From Ammopiptanthus mongolicus (Eukaryota > Streptophyta > Magnoliopsida > Fabales > Fabaceae): a stretch of DNA of 64,000 nucleotides. A model generated the notes under the pieces. It made no database searches. It saw nothing but the letters and a program-made list of their open reading frames with translations, and was not told the origin of the DNA. Below, one piece after another: positions 23,034-34,507 of the stretch. The first letter of the stretch is position 1. Every line of letters begins with the position of its first letter. The DNA lies in the NCBI GenBank assembly GCA_039655645.1, contig CM077350.1:14148318-14212317 (forward strand). Reading direction: 5' to 3'. The position numbers and the translations under genes were made by a program.

Positions 23034-24330
23034 GGTGTCTTCTAACATGAGGGAGGAAGGAAGTCCCTCACTGTGAGGGAGCAAAAATGACTTCTTATAG
23101 TATGTCATTTCGGTGGTATATTTATAAATTTAAATTTTATATAGGTTGACTTTTTAAGTTGTTATTTGCAGCAAAGTTCCTATTCCTCTTACCCCACACA
23201 CTTTCTCCTAAAGCTCCAAGTATCTTCCAGTACTCTCCACTGTCGCCATCGTGAAGGAACGAAATGGGCACCCAAAATATGTGGACCAAAAAGGTCCAAG
23301 CTTTACGACCGTAGGTGCTAAATCATGGGCTTCCCTTGGTCGCTGATTGTGTTCCCTAAGTGAACTTCATTTTTTCCAAAACGGGTCTTTTTAACCCGCC
23401 GGAGATAAAAGATGATAGGTAAACGATACCGTTTTAACTTAGAAATAAAATACGTGTAAAATATTACCAGTTTCACTGAGTGGCACAATGGTTGGCAGCC
23501 TCGTTCTGTAGTTATGATATCTCTTGTGCCACAGGTTCGATTCTCACATCTACGAGTTCGATTTTTATTTTTTTACAAAAATGTGTTTGAGAATAAAAAG
23601 AAAATAGGAGAACTGGGTGTCAGACCAGCTACCTACCGATGTGGTGCATAAGTGCCGACCATTAGGCTAACATTAAAGTTATGAATATTATCGTCTTTTA
23701 TATATACTTAAACATTTATAATTTTTGTCAGGCACATCATTATCTAAAAGTCACTCATCCTTGCCTAAGGTTCTTCAGATAATGTCGAGGTGGTTGCGCA
23801 ACTTCCATGGCAGTAACATTTCCATTTTCAAATCCATATCCATATACAAACATATCTCGCCCGAATCTTTCAACTTGTGGAGGAACCATAAAATCAAAAT
23901 AAATTTGATAAATTTAAAGACACAATTGTGGGGCTGTGTTTTGGGGGAAAGAGCGGCCAAGGTTAGTGTTATAGCCTTCTGCTACCAGATCGACGACTTC
24001 GGTTCGCCATCAAACTTCAAGTGACCATGCTACTGTGACGATGATGCAAACCCCATTATAACCAATACAAAAAAAACAGAGATTGAAGGGAGAAAGAAAG
24101 TTGAGTGACTGGGATTTGTATCTGGTGACTGATGAGGATCGATTAAGTTGCAATTTATAATTTCATTAAATTAAATATCAAGGACTATTAAGGAATTATA
24201 AAGGAAACCTGTATTACCAGGTTCAAGTAAACAATCTGAGCCATCCAATTATTTTAATAATAAATCCACGGGCTTATTTTTGCTCCCTCATGATAAGGGA
24301 CTTGCTTGTTCCCTCATGTTAGAAGGCACC
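23034..24330. mobile_element. non-autonomous Mutator-like element (1297 bp)
   Basis: Flanked by an exact 9-bp duplication ATATTATTT (23025-23033 and 24331-24339), typical of Mutator insertion. The terminal inverted repeats start GGTGTCTTCTAACATGAGGG on the left and GGTGCCTTCTAACATGAGGG on the right complement. They continue through about 60 bases that include GAGGGAGCAAAAAT. There is no transposase. The interior contains a tRNA-like segment and a 99-residue open frame (23725-24024) with no family motif. Confidence 0.9.
23472..23556 (+). other. tRNA/SINE-like segment with A and B boxes
   Basis: TGGCACAATGG near 23481 resembles a pol III A box. GGTTCGATTCT near 23537 matches a B box (GGTTCGANTCC). 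The spacing is a little over 50 bases. A T-rich run follows at 23560. It may be a SINE fragment or a decayed tRNA carried inside the Mutator-like element. No clear cloverleaf is evident, so it is not called a tRNA gene. Confidence 0.35.
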
Positions 24331-24340
24331 ATATTATTTA

Positions 24341-24756
24341 GGCTAAATTATTTTCTTGGTCCCTCATTTGTTTTAATTTATTCAATTGGGTCCTTTTATT
24401 TTAAAATATTCAAGTTGGTCCCTTACTTGCTTAACTTTAAGCAATTTGGACATTTTCGTTAAGTTTCACAGTTAAGTTTTGACTAAATCACTTTTTTGGT
24501 CTATCATTTGTTTTAATTTATTCAACTTGATCCATCTTTTACTTAATTTATGATTGATTCAACTTGAACAATTTTAAAATAGAGGGATCAAGTTGAATAA
24601 ATAAAAACAAATGAGGGTCCAAAAGAGTAATTTAGCCAAAACTTAACAATGAAACTTAACAAAAAGGACCAAATTGACGAACTTGGATATTTTTAAAATA
24701 GAGGGACCAAATTGAATAAATTAAAATAAATGATGAATCAAAAAAGTAATTTAGCC
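24341..24756. mobile_element. foldback MITE (416 bp), Mutator-type
   Basis: Long inverted repeats run from GGCTAAATTA on the left to TAATTTAGCC on the right. The arms share blocks such as TTTGTTTTAATTTATTCAA, GGTCC and TTTTAAAATA. A second inverted repeat is nested inside (about 24484-24646). The flanks read TATTATTTA (24332-24340) and TACTATTTA (24757-24765), a 9-bp duplication with one mismatch. No coding sequence. Confidence 0.82.
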
Positions 24757-24765
24757 TACTATTTA

Positions 24766-26220
24766 TTTATCTGAATTCAATTTTATTAGGTAGATAAATA
24801 GATAGACTTGATAAATTAGTATAGTTTAGGACCCAACTTTAAAAAAAAAATTGAGAAGTTGAGAAAGGACCTTATATGTAGACAGGAAACTAGAGAGAAT
24901 ATCTAACACAAAAAAAATACTAGAGAGAATATAGTTTTTTAGACTTGCATCTTCGGTTTCTAGTAAAAAAACCATTCGCAGTCTGTTTGTTGGTTTTTGT
25001 CCTTTCTTCTGAGTTTTGTTCACTGTTATTTGCTTGTGGTTTTTTTTTCTCTTCTGTAATAGTATAGGCGAAGTGGGTGTGCAAGAGTTGTGGAGTTGGC
25101 AAATAACAATCTAGCTATTATCAGTAACATGAGATCTACTTGCTGGAGGTGAAACTACGATGGACTGGCGCATTTACTTCGAAAAACAGAAAGACAGGAT
25201 ACCATCTATGTGGGTACTGGTTCTGCGTCCTTTGGCCGATGGAGATGTATATGGAGTTCAATAATTTGTGAAGTATATTACATAGGGACAAGGTCCAATG
25301 CGGAGTTCACTCTATTTTGTTGTGTCCCTTGTAGGCATATGCCATCCTTGGAATTTTGGATGTGGGCTACTGATAGGAAGGTTTTATTTTATGTGGGTGG
25401 TCTTTTTGGGGTTTTGGCTAGTGTAAAAAATAAAACTAGTCTCTTTTGTATAAATCTAGTTTTTATTTTACTTTTGGCCTTTCCCCTTGTTCTTATATAT
25501 CGGTTAGAGTATCCCTTAATCAATCATTATATGAATGGTTACAAGTGTATCTGCAGGGACATCAACCAAACCAAACTATCAACCATCATGGTTACACTAA
25601 GTATTCACTTTATGACTTGAAGTAGGATTGCTTCATATGGATAGATAAAGTGTACTTGTAGTGGATTTTTAATAGAAAACTGGGCTGATGTGAGTGGATG
25701 TAAAAACGATACACACAAAGTGGCACTGTGTGAAAGAAAATCAAGATGAAATGGCCACATCAACACATCTAAAACCCATGTTTTTAAAAACCAATGCAGA
25801 ATAATAAGATAGTTCCCATTCTCCAATCAACTAAGAAACGGAAAAAAAAAGTGTTACTCAATACAGTGACAAACATTGTCAACCATGATCAATTTTTACA
25901 TGTCATCGGCATATGCAATTCTAATTTTCACTATCATCATCTCTACAAAGTTGCATAATCAATCCACATTTACCAACTGAATGTCTTGTTGATTTTCAAA
26001 AACTGACTCATGAAGTATCAATTACATGCAATACGTGACAAAGGAATCCAGCTCTCAGGCAGATTCTTTACTTTCAAAAACATCAGTGGAAAGAAAAAAA
26101 GAATATATCAAAATTCAAGTCTGCATTCCACAAGCAAGGCACACACAACCACAATCAGAAGTTAGAACGTGTCCAGCAAATTCCTGGCTAAACTAATAAC
26201 TAAAATGCAATGTGACAGCT
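24766..26220. other. non-coding stretch, no gene recognised
   Basis: AT-rich sequence. The longest plus-strand open frame (25210-25620, 136 residues) has two hydrophobic stretches, about LFYVGGLFGVLA and FILLLAFPLVLIYR. I recognise no family, and nothing marks it as a gene. The flanks hold no element ends that I can see. Confidence 0.5.
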
Positions 26221-26230
26221 AAACTAAATT

Positions 26231-26455
26231 GAGTAAATCCCTAATTTGGTCCCTGAAATTCTAAGGTCGTATCAACTTGGTCCCTAACATTTCCGAAATT
26301 CCAGAAACATCCCTGAAGTTGTCAAATATTAATCAATCTAGTCGCTCCGTTAGGGATCAAGTTGATACGAACCTTATAATTTCAGGGACCAAATTGACAC
26401 AAGGACCAGATTGATACGACATTACAATTTCAGGGACCAAATTGGGGATTTACTC
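26231..26455. mobile_element. 225-bp MITE with 10-bp TSD
   Basis: Flanked by an exact 10-bp duplication AAACTAAATT (26221-26230 and 26456-26465). The terminal inverted repeats start GAGTAAATCCC; the two arms share CTAATTTGGTCCCTGAAATT with few differences. TSD length and the absence of coding sequence fit a Mutator-derived MITE. Confidence 0.9.
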
Positions 26456-26465
26456 AAACTAAATT

Positions 26466-27458
26466 TGGTATTTTCAAAGAGAATGACTTCTAGCTTGTTC
26501 GTGGTTAATCTACCAAAACACATAACTCATTACACAATAACACCAATTTGAAAGAACAACATGCACCTAAATTTGTGAATCAGTATATGCACAATTTTTT
26601 CATTCTAAGAAACAAAAGAAATTTAGAACATTTAAACTCATAGTGAATCAGTCCTGAAGTAACTAGATCGAAATAGAACATGTTACGGAAGGAGATAGGT
26701 ACCATCGTTTCATTAGCTACACATACAGAACCAAGCAAATTTGTGAACACAACGTTAATATGCGCATCAAGTCAAACATTAAACATCAAGTCTTTTCCTC
26801 CCTTACCTTGAGTTTACGAAACAGAAGTTGGAGTTTGCTGAGCAGGGACGTTGGTCCTTTTCCTTGTGACTGAGCAGGGACGTTGGGGTTTGCTGAGCAG
26901 TCTTGACAACCGACTTTTCTGAGGCGCGACGTTGGGGTTTCTGGTGAAGAGCTTTCTGGCAGAGGAGGAAAAGAAGAGCGAAATTCAAAGCCTAAACAAT
27001 AAGAGCCTAAACAGAGTTTTCAGAAAAGTAAAAATGAAAGAGAAGAACAAAAGGGAAGGGGGAATGCGGTTCACCTTTACGATTGTGCAAATTGTACGAG
27101 GTTCTGAACCGAACGGCCCTGAACCGAATCACTCACACGGAGGTTCTTCAATGGCTGGCTTCCGAAGATTGCCGGAGACGATGGTGGCAGAATGGGGACG
27201 ACGGTGACAGAATGGAGATCTGAAGCACGTAAGCAAAAATGAAAATTCAACTCGCGGTGGAGGAGGCAGACAGGTAAGTCGCGGCGGATGAGGAAGAACA
27301 AACCCGCCGTCCTGCAAATTGGGGTAGTGAGGTTCTTCAATGGCAGGAGTGCTTGAGGAGTGAAGAAGGGTTCGAGAGACGTTGGACAAGTGACGAAGCG
27401 CGTAAGTAAATAAAATGAAAATTCGTAACTTTGTACGTGCATGATTGGTTCGGGAGTG
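26466..27458. other. non-coding stretch with short repeats
   Basis: No gene is recognised. It holds three copies of a GGGACGTTGG-like word (26843-26935) and two copies of GAGGTTCTTCAATGGC (near 27139 and 27330). The 27080-27440 part is GC-richer than its surroundings and resembles a leader or exon fragment, but no protein family could be read in any frame. Confidence 0.45.
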
Positions 27459-27468
27459 GATGCTCCCA

Positions 27469-27936
27469 CGCTTTTTTACCATAATAGTGTAATTTGAATG
27501 AAAAAATACGAAAATAATGTAAATTTTAGAAATATTACATGATTAGAGTAAGTCGTATGTGAGAACTATGACTTACACAATAAAGTCGTTCATTTCACGA
27601 ACGACTTTACTTTATATTGGTTAAATTAAAAAAAAAAAAAAATCTAATTAAGCTGAAGTCGTATAGAAAGCATACGACTTTTGTTTTTGCAATTTTTCTT
27701 TTTTAAATACAACCCAAAGTCGTGGATACAACCCACGACTCACTCACTTTTTTAGTCCAAACAAATTGCACAAGTCGTAAGCCTCATCTACGACTCCCTC
27801 TTTTCACATGGAAGTCATACTCTTAACATACGACTTCTTTTAATTGTGAGTTTTTAAAAATATGGGCAAGTCGTAGCTGGTGTGTACGACTTGTCCCAAA
27901 CCCTAATTGGATACTTGAATTTAGTGAGATATATAG
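27469..27936 (+). repeat. left TIR with seven hairpin units
   Basis: Matches the complement of 33997-34497 over most of its length, including an end block GGATACTTGAATTTAGTGAG. Within it lie seven short inverted repeats of about 27 bases, each with an AAGTCGT-type arm and an ACGACTT-type arm: 27549-27575, 27582-27609, 27655-27681, 27716-27742, 27771-27797, 27811-27837 and 27867-27892. These could be transposase-binding sites. Confidence 0.9.
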
Positions 27937-28105
27937 TAGAATAGAAATGAATAATTAATTATATCCAGTAGAATAGTGACGTGCAATCTCAAGTAATTTT
28001 AATCCAAAAAAATCCAAAAATTTGACACAGTTCTTTTCACGAATATTTAAATTAACAATTGAAAAATTTACATATAATTTATAGAAAATGACAGCAAGAT
28101 TTAAA

Positions 28106-30189
28106 CTAGTGGTGGGATGATGTCTTGCAATGAGGTCTTCTTCTATGACGTTGTGGTTGAATTCTTCGAGGTTGTTCCACCTGTTGTGTTTGCTCACCTT
28201 TTCTTCTGGGACATCTTTGTGGTAAGGGTGTAGGTTCTTCATTAATATAATCTCTGTTACCATCATCATCGTCACTAGCACTATCGTTGTTGTCCTCCTC
28301 ATCGTCATTCGGCTCTGTTATTTGTTGAGGTAGTATAGGACGATAATCCTCCATCGGATTTTGATGGTACGCTGACGGAGGTGTAGCAAAATTGGCAGCA
28401 AACATTGACGAGGTTGATTCAAAAATGTTTGAACTCGAAGGATACTGGAAAGAAGTTTGGGGCACATATCCAACGAAGCCTAGTGATTGCAATGCAGGTG
28501 AAACATGTTGTGTCCGTGGTGGAGAAGACTCATCCGGGACCGTAAATTGTTGAGTCGGTGCAGCTTCCTGATAATCAGCCGAGAAAGCTGATGGATAGAT
28601 CTCGTCTAAAGCACTCAACATACTATTACAGGCAGAATTAATACAATGTATAGTATGGAATGGGTTATTGGTAGCGGTGGGTGAGAGAGTATAATTCTTT
28701 ATCAAATGTATAAATGAATACTGTAAACAAAAAAATTAATTAGTATGAGAATAACACGAAAGTAACATAATAATAATTGTAATAATAATATAGTGAACTT
28801 ACCGCACCACCGGGTAATGATCCCTCGCGCGAAATATACCTTCGTGTCCGAGGTATATACCACTGCATATATGCAGAGTTTTCATGGAGAAGACCGTTGT
28901 AATGATCGCCTTGAAGTAGTTGATTGTGTCGGTCATTCCACATGTCAATCCACTTGCGGTGATGATGGGGCCAATAAACATCAGTTTTTCCCCGCATATC
29001 GACTTCATGAAGTTTGTCCAAGTTAGGTGGGACACGCGGAATGGGCTGATGCAATCCAAACTGACGCATGACCCTATCTACTGGATGTCACTCAACAATG
29101 GCAAAACATATTAAGGGCACCATCGCAACGGCCACCACAGAGACATCAACATTAATGAACCGCCTTAATTCTTGTCGATCATAAGGCGTCCATATGAACT
29201 GCATCACAATTGTAGTTGTAAGTATATAGAATTAATTTGGAATTTTAAAGTATACTTAAATATATTAAATAGTAAAGAAATGGACGATCAAACATGTAAC
29301 GTATGATATTAGTTGCATGGCCAGGGATGTTGGTCGTTTGCATGGGACGAGACCACCTGATAAATTTAACTTGTTCTGAGTATGTTTATGACACATATAA
29401 TATTAGCGATTTATTTTTAAAAAACACATATTCAGTGGCCATACCTACGAGCAAGCGAAAATCTAAGTCCTTGTTGCACCTCTTCGTCCGATATGTAATG
29501 TATATGCGGTGCAATGCATGGAATCTGATCCCATGCCCATGATTGTAGGAGTAACAAGCACCCTCCAATCTCAACTTGATCAGGTTTAGTTGCCCGGTCT
29601 AAACCTCGAAATAAGCATGCCAAAACAGCCGCACCCCAACTGTAATTCCTTGCGGCTGACAAATCTCCTAATAAAAAGTAGATACATTAAATGAACGTGA
29701 GAGCCTGATGTGTCTGGCAGAAGAAGAACTCCAATCATCCTCATGATATATGCCCTGGCATACTGCGCAATAACATCATTAGTTGGATTATGAGGGAGTT
29801 CTTGGAACTGAGATTCGAACCAAATTAACTTAACACTGGATCCCTTCAGACAATTTGTAGGTGGGATGACCCCCAATAATTGCAAACAAATGGGGTCCCA
29901 ATCAGTAGTAGTTGTGCCAGTGACAACGTCACCATCAATAGGAAGCCTAAGTTGGAGGAAGACATCCTGTAGAGTTATCGTGCACTCTCCATGTGGAAAA
30001 TGAAAAGTGTGTTTCAGGTCTCCACCGTTCAACCAATGCAGTGATTAGATGGTGGTTGATGGCCACTTGTCCGAGTGCTAAGGCATGTCCAAAACCCGCT
30101 TCAATTATTACATTTTCTACACGTCTATCTAATAGGGACCCCAAATATAATGATGTCTTGATCGAATCAATCTCTCTTCTCCATTCCAT
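28106..30189 (-). pseudogene. plant mobile domain (PMD) protein, MAIN-like
   Basis: From 30189 leftwards the translation gives GHALALGQVAINHHLITALV and ERWRPETH. After a frameshift near 30010 it gives TFHFPHGECTITLQDVFLQL, WDPICLQLLGVIPP and QYARAYIMRMIGVLLLPDTS. Further left come LGGAAVLACLFRGLDRAT-like residues and an exon at 29069-28800 with MRQFGLHQPIPRVPP, YWPHHHRKWIDMWNDR and RRYISREGSLPG. This is the PMD (PF10536) order seen in MAIN/MAIL1-like proteins. A C-terminal tail (28705-28106) is acidic then basic (EPNDDEEDNNDSASDDDDGN, then Arg/Gln-rich). PMD domains are known in host genes for silencing and in transposons. Here it lies inside a MULE downstream of MURA on the same strand. Frameshifts make this copy non-functional. 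Confidence 0.85.
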
Positions 30190-30419
30190 ATATTTGCTGA
30201 AATATGTGTATTTTGTTTCCGTAATAATGATCGATCACTTGGGCCGGGTTCAAAATGTGCCATAATTTTTTGTTAATGCAAATACCTGAGAATAAAATTA
30301 CTTCATCAGACAACTAAAGAAAAATAAAAGACTAACAAATAACACTAGCAATAAATTATATAATATAAAAAATATTAATAATAACAAAGAAATAACAAAA
30401 AAAGACTTACACTAGCTTT

Positions 30420-31300
30420 ATAAAGTTGATATGATGCTGATCAAAGAGAACAATGAGATGATTATATATAGAGGGGTGGACAGCTGTAGCATGAGGGAGA
30501 AATATATAGAAGGGTGGACAGCTATAGCACGTGAGGAACACATCCATGCTGGAGAAATAATCTTCACTTCTCAAGCATACTGCAACCGAAGCTTTCACGA
30601 GCCACACCTAGGGAAAGAATCTTCACGAGCCACGCGAGAACTGAGCACCCCTCTGATATGGGCATCTGCAGAATGCTGGGTTAGGGTCACTATGCAAGAT
30701 TCTTGCATCTGGATCACAAGGGAGAACATAGAGACACGATGGAGCACGAGGGAGAACAAGAGAGACATGATGTGAGTTCACGTTCATGCATGCTGGGTCA
30801 GGGTCATTATGCAAGATTCTTGCATCTGCTGAGAACAAGAGAGACGCGTTGCACTGACTCATCTGCAAGATTCTTGCATCTGCTGAAGGACACATCTTTG
30901 ATGCCCTAACTGGAGCACAAGGGAGAATAGGGAGACGTGAGAATATGGCACACTGCCACATAGTTCACGCATGCTGGGGGAACAGGGAACGCATGCTGGG
31001 CTTTTCCTTTCCTCTTCGTTGTTCAACAGCGTCTCTCTGCATTGAGGAATCTGATTCCTTAAGCACGAGGGATGCCCTAGCTGGAGCACGATGTCATGGC
31101 ACACTGCCAAAGAGCTATCGGGTGAAAGATGGTAGCTAGAGCACGAGGGAGAACAAGGATTCAATACCATTTTTGTCATGCTTCATTTGTCTTCATGTGT
31201 TTGGTCATGTGCATGCGCTTCATTTGCCAAAGAGTGTGCATGTGAAAGGTGGCAGCTAGAGCACGAGGGAGAACAGGGAAAGCAAAAAGCAAATGATTCC
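30420..31300. repeat. dispersed short-repeat block upstream of PMD gene
   Basis: Several words recur. GCAAGATTCTTGC (itself palindromic) plus ATCTG occurs near 30693, 30810 and 30863. GAGCACGAGGGAGAACA or close variants occur about seven times (for example near 30740, 30911, 31138 and 31258). CATGCTGGG occurs near 30789, 30970 and 30990. The block is GC-richer than its flanks and lies directly upstream of the PMD gene. It may be a promoter region or captured DNA. No coding sense is seen. Confidence 0.6.
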
Positions 31301-31790
31301 TTCTATACCTTTAAAAATGCATGTGCTTCATGGTGACATTTTAGGGTAATTTTTAGGGACATTTGAGTCCTTGTCAGGGACTATTTTGACCTGCGTTTTA
31401 CATTCTTGAGTACCAAATTGATATTTTTCATTTCTCAAGGATCAAAATATCAACGTGATTTTTTGTCGAGGGCTAATTTGGGTCTTTACTCAAAATGGTT
31501 TAACTTGAAACACTCTGTTAAAGTTTTTAAACACTTGATACAATTTGTTACATTGTTACCTGATGAATTTGGTTTGATGTAAAATGGAAAATATCTTCTT
31601 AAAATATAGAGTGAAGGCCCAAATCAATGTTTCAGGGATTCACTTTTAGTCCGTGAAAAATTAACAATCACCAAATAATTAAACTAACAATCTAAAATTA
31701 ATCAGAAGTTTTAATTATAATTACTACATTGCAAGGACCCGAGTTACATATTTTTTTCCCGCATGAAGCAAAAACAACCAACAAAAAAAA
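31301..31790. other. AT-rich spacer between MURA and repeat block
   Basis: Non-coding. It includes a stretch (about 31340-31500) with GGGACATTTGAGTCC and TTGGGTCTTTACTCAA motifs, similar in style to the local MITEs, but clear ends and a TSD are lacking. Confidence 0.4.
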
Positions 31791-33905
31791 CTACATAGAG
31801 TTACATATATAATTAAGAGTGTTGTTTCCCTTATAAGGACAAATACTACCATTATGTCCCTTAGTTCGACAATAACTACATTTTTTTGGCTTATTTGGAA
31901 TAGTTGCATCCATCTTGTTATGTATACAAGAAGTCTTCGGTCTCCCTAGGGTATCTCTTCGCATGTCAGGATCGGGCTTAAACATAGGACTTGAATAGGG
32001 TGCCCAATAATCTTCGTTTCCAAGAGGATGAAACTCGTGTTGATAGACTTTGAAGATATAATCCAATGTGTACACTGGGTCAATATATCCACTAATCTCT
32101 ACATTGCTATAGGCACACGATGCGATGACATGTGAGCATGGATATCTAAGTGCTTGAAATTCTCCACAATCGCACCACCAGTTGTTCAAATTTACAGTGC
32201 ATATCATTGCACGTCGGCCGACTTGCGGATTTGCCATCTCTACAACCTCAAACTCTTCCGACTCCCTAGTATATTTGCGAACATAGTGAGAGCTTGCTAG
32301 TCGGCGGTTAGCCCCCAATGCTGTGGATAACTCTTCACAATACACATGTCCCGCTCTCATCATGGCAACTGCTTTTGTCCCTCTTTCTACAAATTGTTCA
32401 TTCAACCTATAAAATGCAATCTTCACCAACGATGTTATAGGCAATGCCCGAGCTCCTTTTAAATTTGAATTCAAGCATTCAGCAAGATTGGTAGTCATAT
32501 GCCCATATCTTTTTCCGTTGTCATAAGCTTGACTCCATTTTTCCCTTGGGATATTATCTAGCCACTCAGCAGCCTGTCAAAACTCTGATCTCATCATAAG
32601 AAGCTTGCCTCAAATTGTGGTCGCCTCAACTCATATCCTGAAAAAATTAATAATTTAAAAAAAATTAGTTAGCAAGTCATCAACACTCATTAATCATTTA
32701 AATATTTAATTCCTCACCCATCTTGATGACTTCTTTCTTTAAATCAACATTTTGAAATTTTTTATTGAAATTGCTTACAATATGTCGAATACAATACACT
32801 GAGTGTGCAGTGGGCTAAACCCACCCAACTCGTTGGGATCGCAAAGTCGCCAGCAAACCTTTCCCCCTGTCTGATATAATGCATAAATTTGGTTGCGGTG
32901 TCACAAATGTCCGTAAATTATACAAGAACCATACCATGACCAAGCTTCTTTTGTCTCTCCTTCGACAATTGCAAACGCAATTGGAAGGATGTGACGATTT
33001 CCATCTTGTGCAACGGCAATCAAGAGTGTGCCACCATATTTTCCAGTCATAAATGTCCCATCCACTTGAACAATTGGTTTGCAAAATGGAAAGCCCTCAA
33101 TGCATGGCTTAAATGCCCAGAACACACGATCAAGTATCACACTTTCAGGATCTTCTATACCGTCAACAATGTAAGGTGATGTTCGGTATTATACAATTGT
33201 ACCTGGTATGACTTTCTGGACAGCATCCATCCATCTGGACAGCACACTGTATGATTCTTCCCAGCCACCAAATACCTTTTCCATGGCTTTCTGTTCACTA
33301 TCCAACCCTTTCTATAAGTTACAATGTAACCAAAATGGTTTCGTACCTCTTCAATCAGTGCTTTTATTGGTATGCGAGGCTCTGCACTTACTAAAGTAAG
33401 TACACAATCAGCAATTATAGATGAGTCTAATTTATGATGATCTTGGGAGATTACTGAAGTTTTACAAGTATGAACACCATTCATTTTCTTTATCTCCCAC
33501 CTATTGCGCCTCTTACTAAATGATGCCCTAATTCTCCATTGGCAGCCATAACCGAATTTTATACACTTGCCAACATATCTATCTGGCCTTGACTCTTCGA
33601 CAATATAGTCAAATGAATGTTCAAAATGGAATTGTTTAATCGCGTTAATCGTTGAAGAATGCACTGCTACCTCCTCTTTCAGGTCCACAACCATCTGAAA
33701 ATTTAGGATCTTCAGTTGCTTGACTATTGAAGTTAGTAAAAAATGGTGACGGTGTAACATGCATTTCAATACTTGATTGTCCAACACCTTCAACACTTCC
33801 TCTACCACCATCTTCATGTATCTCGTGATCTTCTTCCTCCTCACTGAATTCACTAACATTATCCCTAACTATTGGATCATCAGAAATCCAGGAACCAAGA
33901 TTCAT
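31791..33905 (-). pseudogene. MURA-type MULE transposase, broken
   Basis: The order on the minus strand fits plant MURA. An acidic N-terminal part comes first (VSEFSEEEEDHEIHEDGG, 33905-33645). Next is the MuDR DNA-binding region with GCQWRIRASFSKRRNRWEI and NGVHTC (about 33550-33460). The DDE core follows, with VDGTFMTGKYGGTL (about 33070) and CIISDRGKG (about 32875). Then comes a SWIM zinc finger, CDCGEFQALRYPCSHVIA (about 32180-32125), and a CCHC knuckle CSYCRTKGHNGSIC (about 31890-31845), with a stop at 31791. An intron fits 32716-32641 (GTGAGG to TTTCAG). Frameshifts near 33650, 33300 and 32570 and a stop near 33195 inactivate it. It is the transposition enzyme of the 27469-34497 element. 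Confidence 0.9.
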
Positions 33906-33996
33906 CTACAAAAAATTCAAACACAATGATTAACTATCTATTTGGAACAAAATAAAACATATGTAATATTAGCACAAAAATAAAGTTATTACCTTT

Positions 33997-34497
33997 TATA
34001 TATCTCACTAAATTCAAGTATCCGAATATCCAATTCCTACTAGACTTTCAGAGCTGCACCTCTCAATGGCGTGTGTGTGTATATATATAGCAGTGAGTCA
34101 TGACGGTTAGGGTTTCGGGGTCAAAACTCACAATTAAAAGAAGTCGTATGTTATGAGTACGAATTCCATGCGAAAAGAGGGAGTCGTAGGTGAGGCCTAC
34201 GACTTGTGCAATTTGGACTAAAAAAGTGAGTGAGTCGTGGGTTGTATCCACGACTTTGGGTTTTATTTAAAAAAAAAAATTGCAAAAACAAAAGTCGTAT
34301 GCTTTCTATACGACTTCAGCTTAATTAGATTTTTTTTTAATTTAACCAACATAAAGTAAAGTCGTGCGTGGAATGAACGACTTTGGTTTGTAAGTCGTAG
34401 ATCTCACATACGACTTACCCTAATCACGTAATATTGCTAAAATTTACATTATTTTCGTATTTTTCCAACCAAATTACACTTTTATGGTAAAAAACCC
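33997..34497 (-). repeat. right TIR with six hairpin units
   Basis: Complement of the left TIR. It contains six inverted-repeat units with AAGTCGT/ACGACTT arms at about 34140-34166, 34181-34206, 34232-34257, 34291-34317, 34357-34386 and 34391-34417. The unit nearest the interior in the left TIR has no counterpart; different sequence (about 34024-34130) takes its place. Confidence 0.9.
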
Positions 34498-34507
34498 GAT
34501 GCTCCCA

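Larger units (their letters stand above)
27469..34497 (-). mobile_element. Mutator-like element with MURA and PMD genes
   Basis: The 7029-bp element is bounded by an exact 10-bp duplication GATGCTCCCA (27459-27468 and 34498-34507). Its terminal inverted repeats are about 470-500 bp. The outer ends read TTTTTTACCATAA (left) and its complement (right) just inside slightly mismatched tips. It encodes two minus-strand genes: a MURA-type transposase (33905-31791) and a plant-mobile-domain protein (30189-28106), both broken. Mutator-family elements duplicate 9-11 bp, which fits. Confidence 0.93.

Noticed and set aside
25210..25620. 136-residue open frame with hydrophobic stretches
   Set aside because: No family motif, no gene context and AT-rich sequence; probably chance.
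27549..27893. Regularly spaced AAGTCGT repeats resembling a CRISPR array
   Set aside because: The repeats are inverted pairs within the TIRs of a plant Mutator-like element, with unequal spacing and no cas genes. The genome is eukaryotic.
32991..33399. Plus-strand open frames at 32991-33179 and 33208-33399
   Set aside because: They are the complement of the MURA transposase gene.
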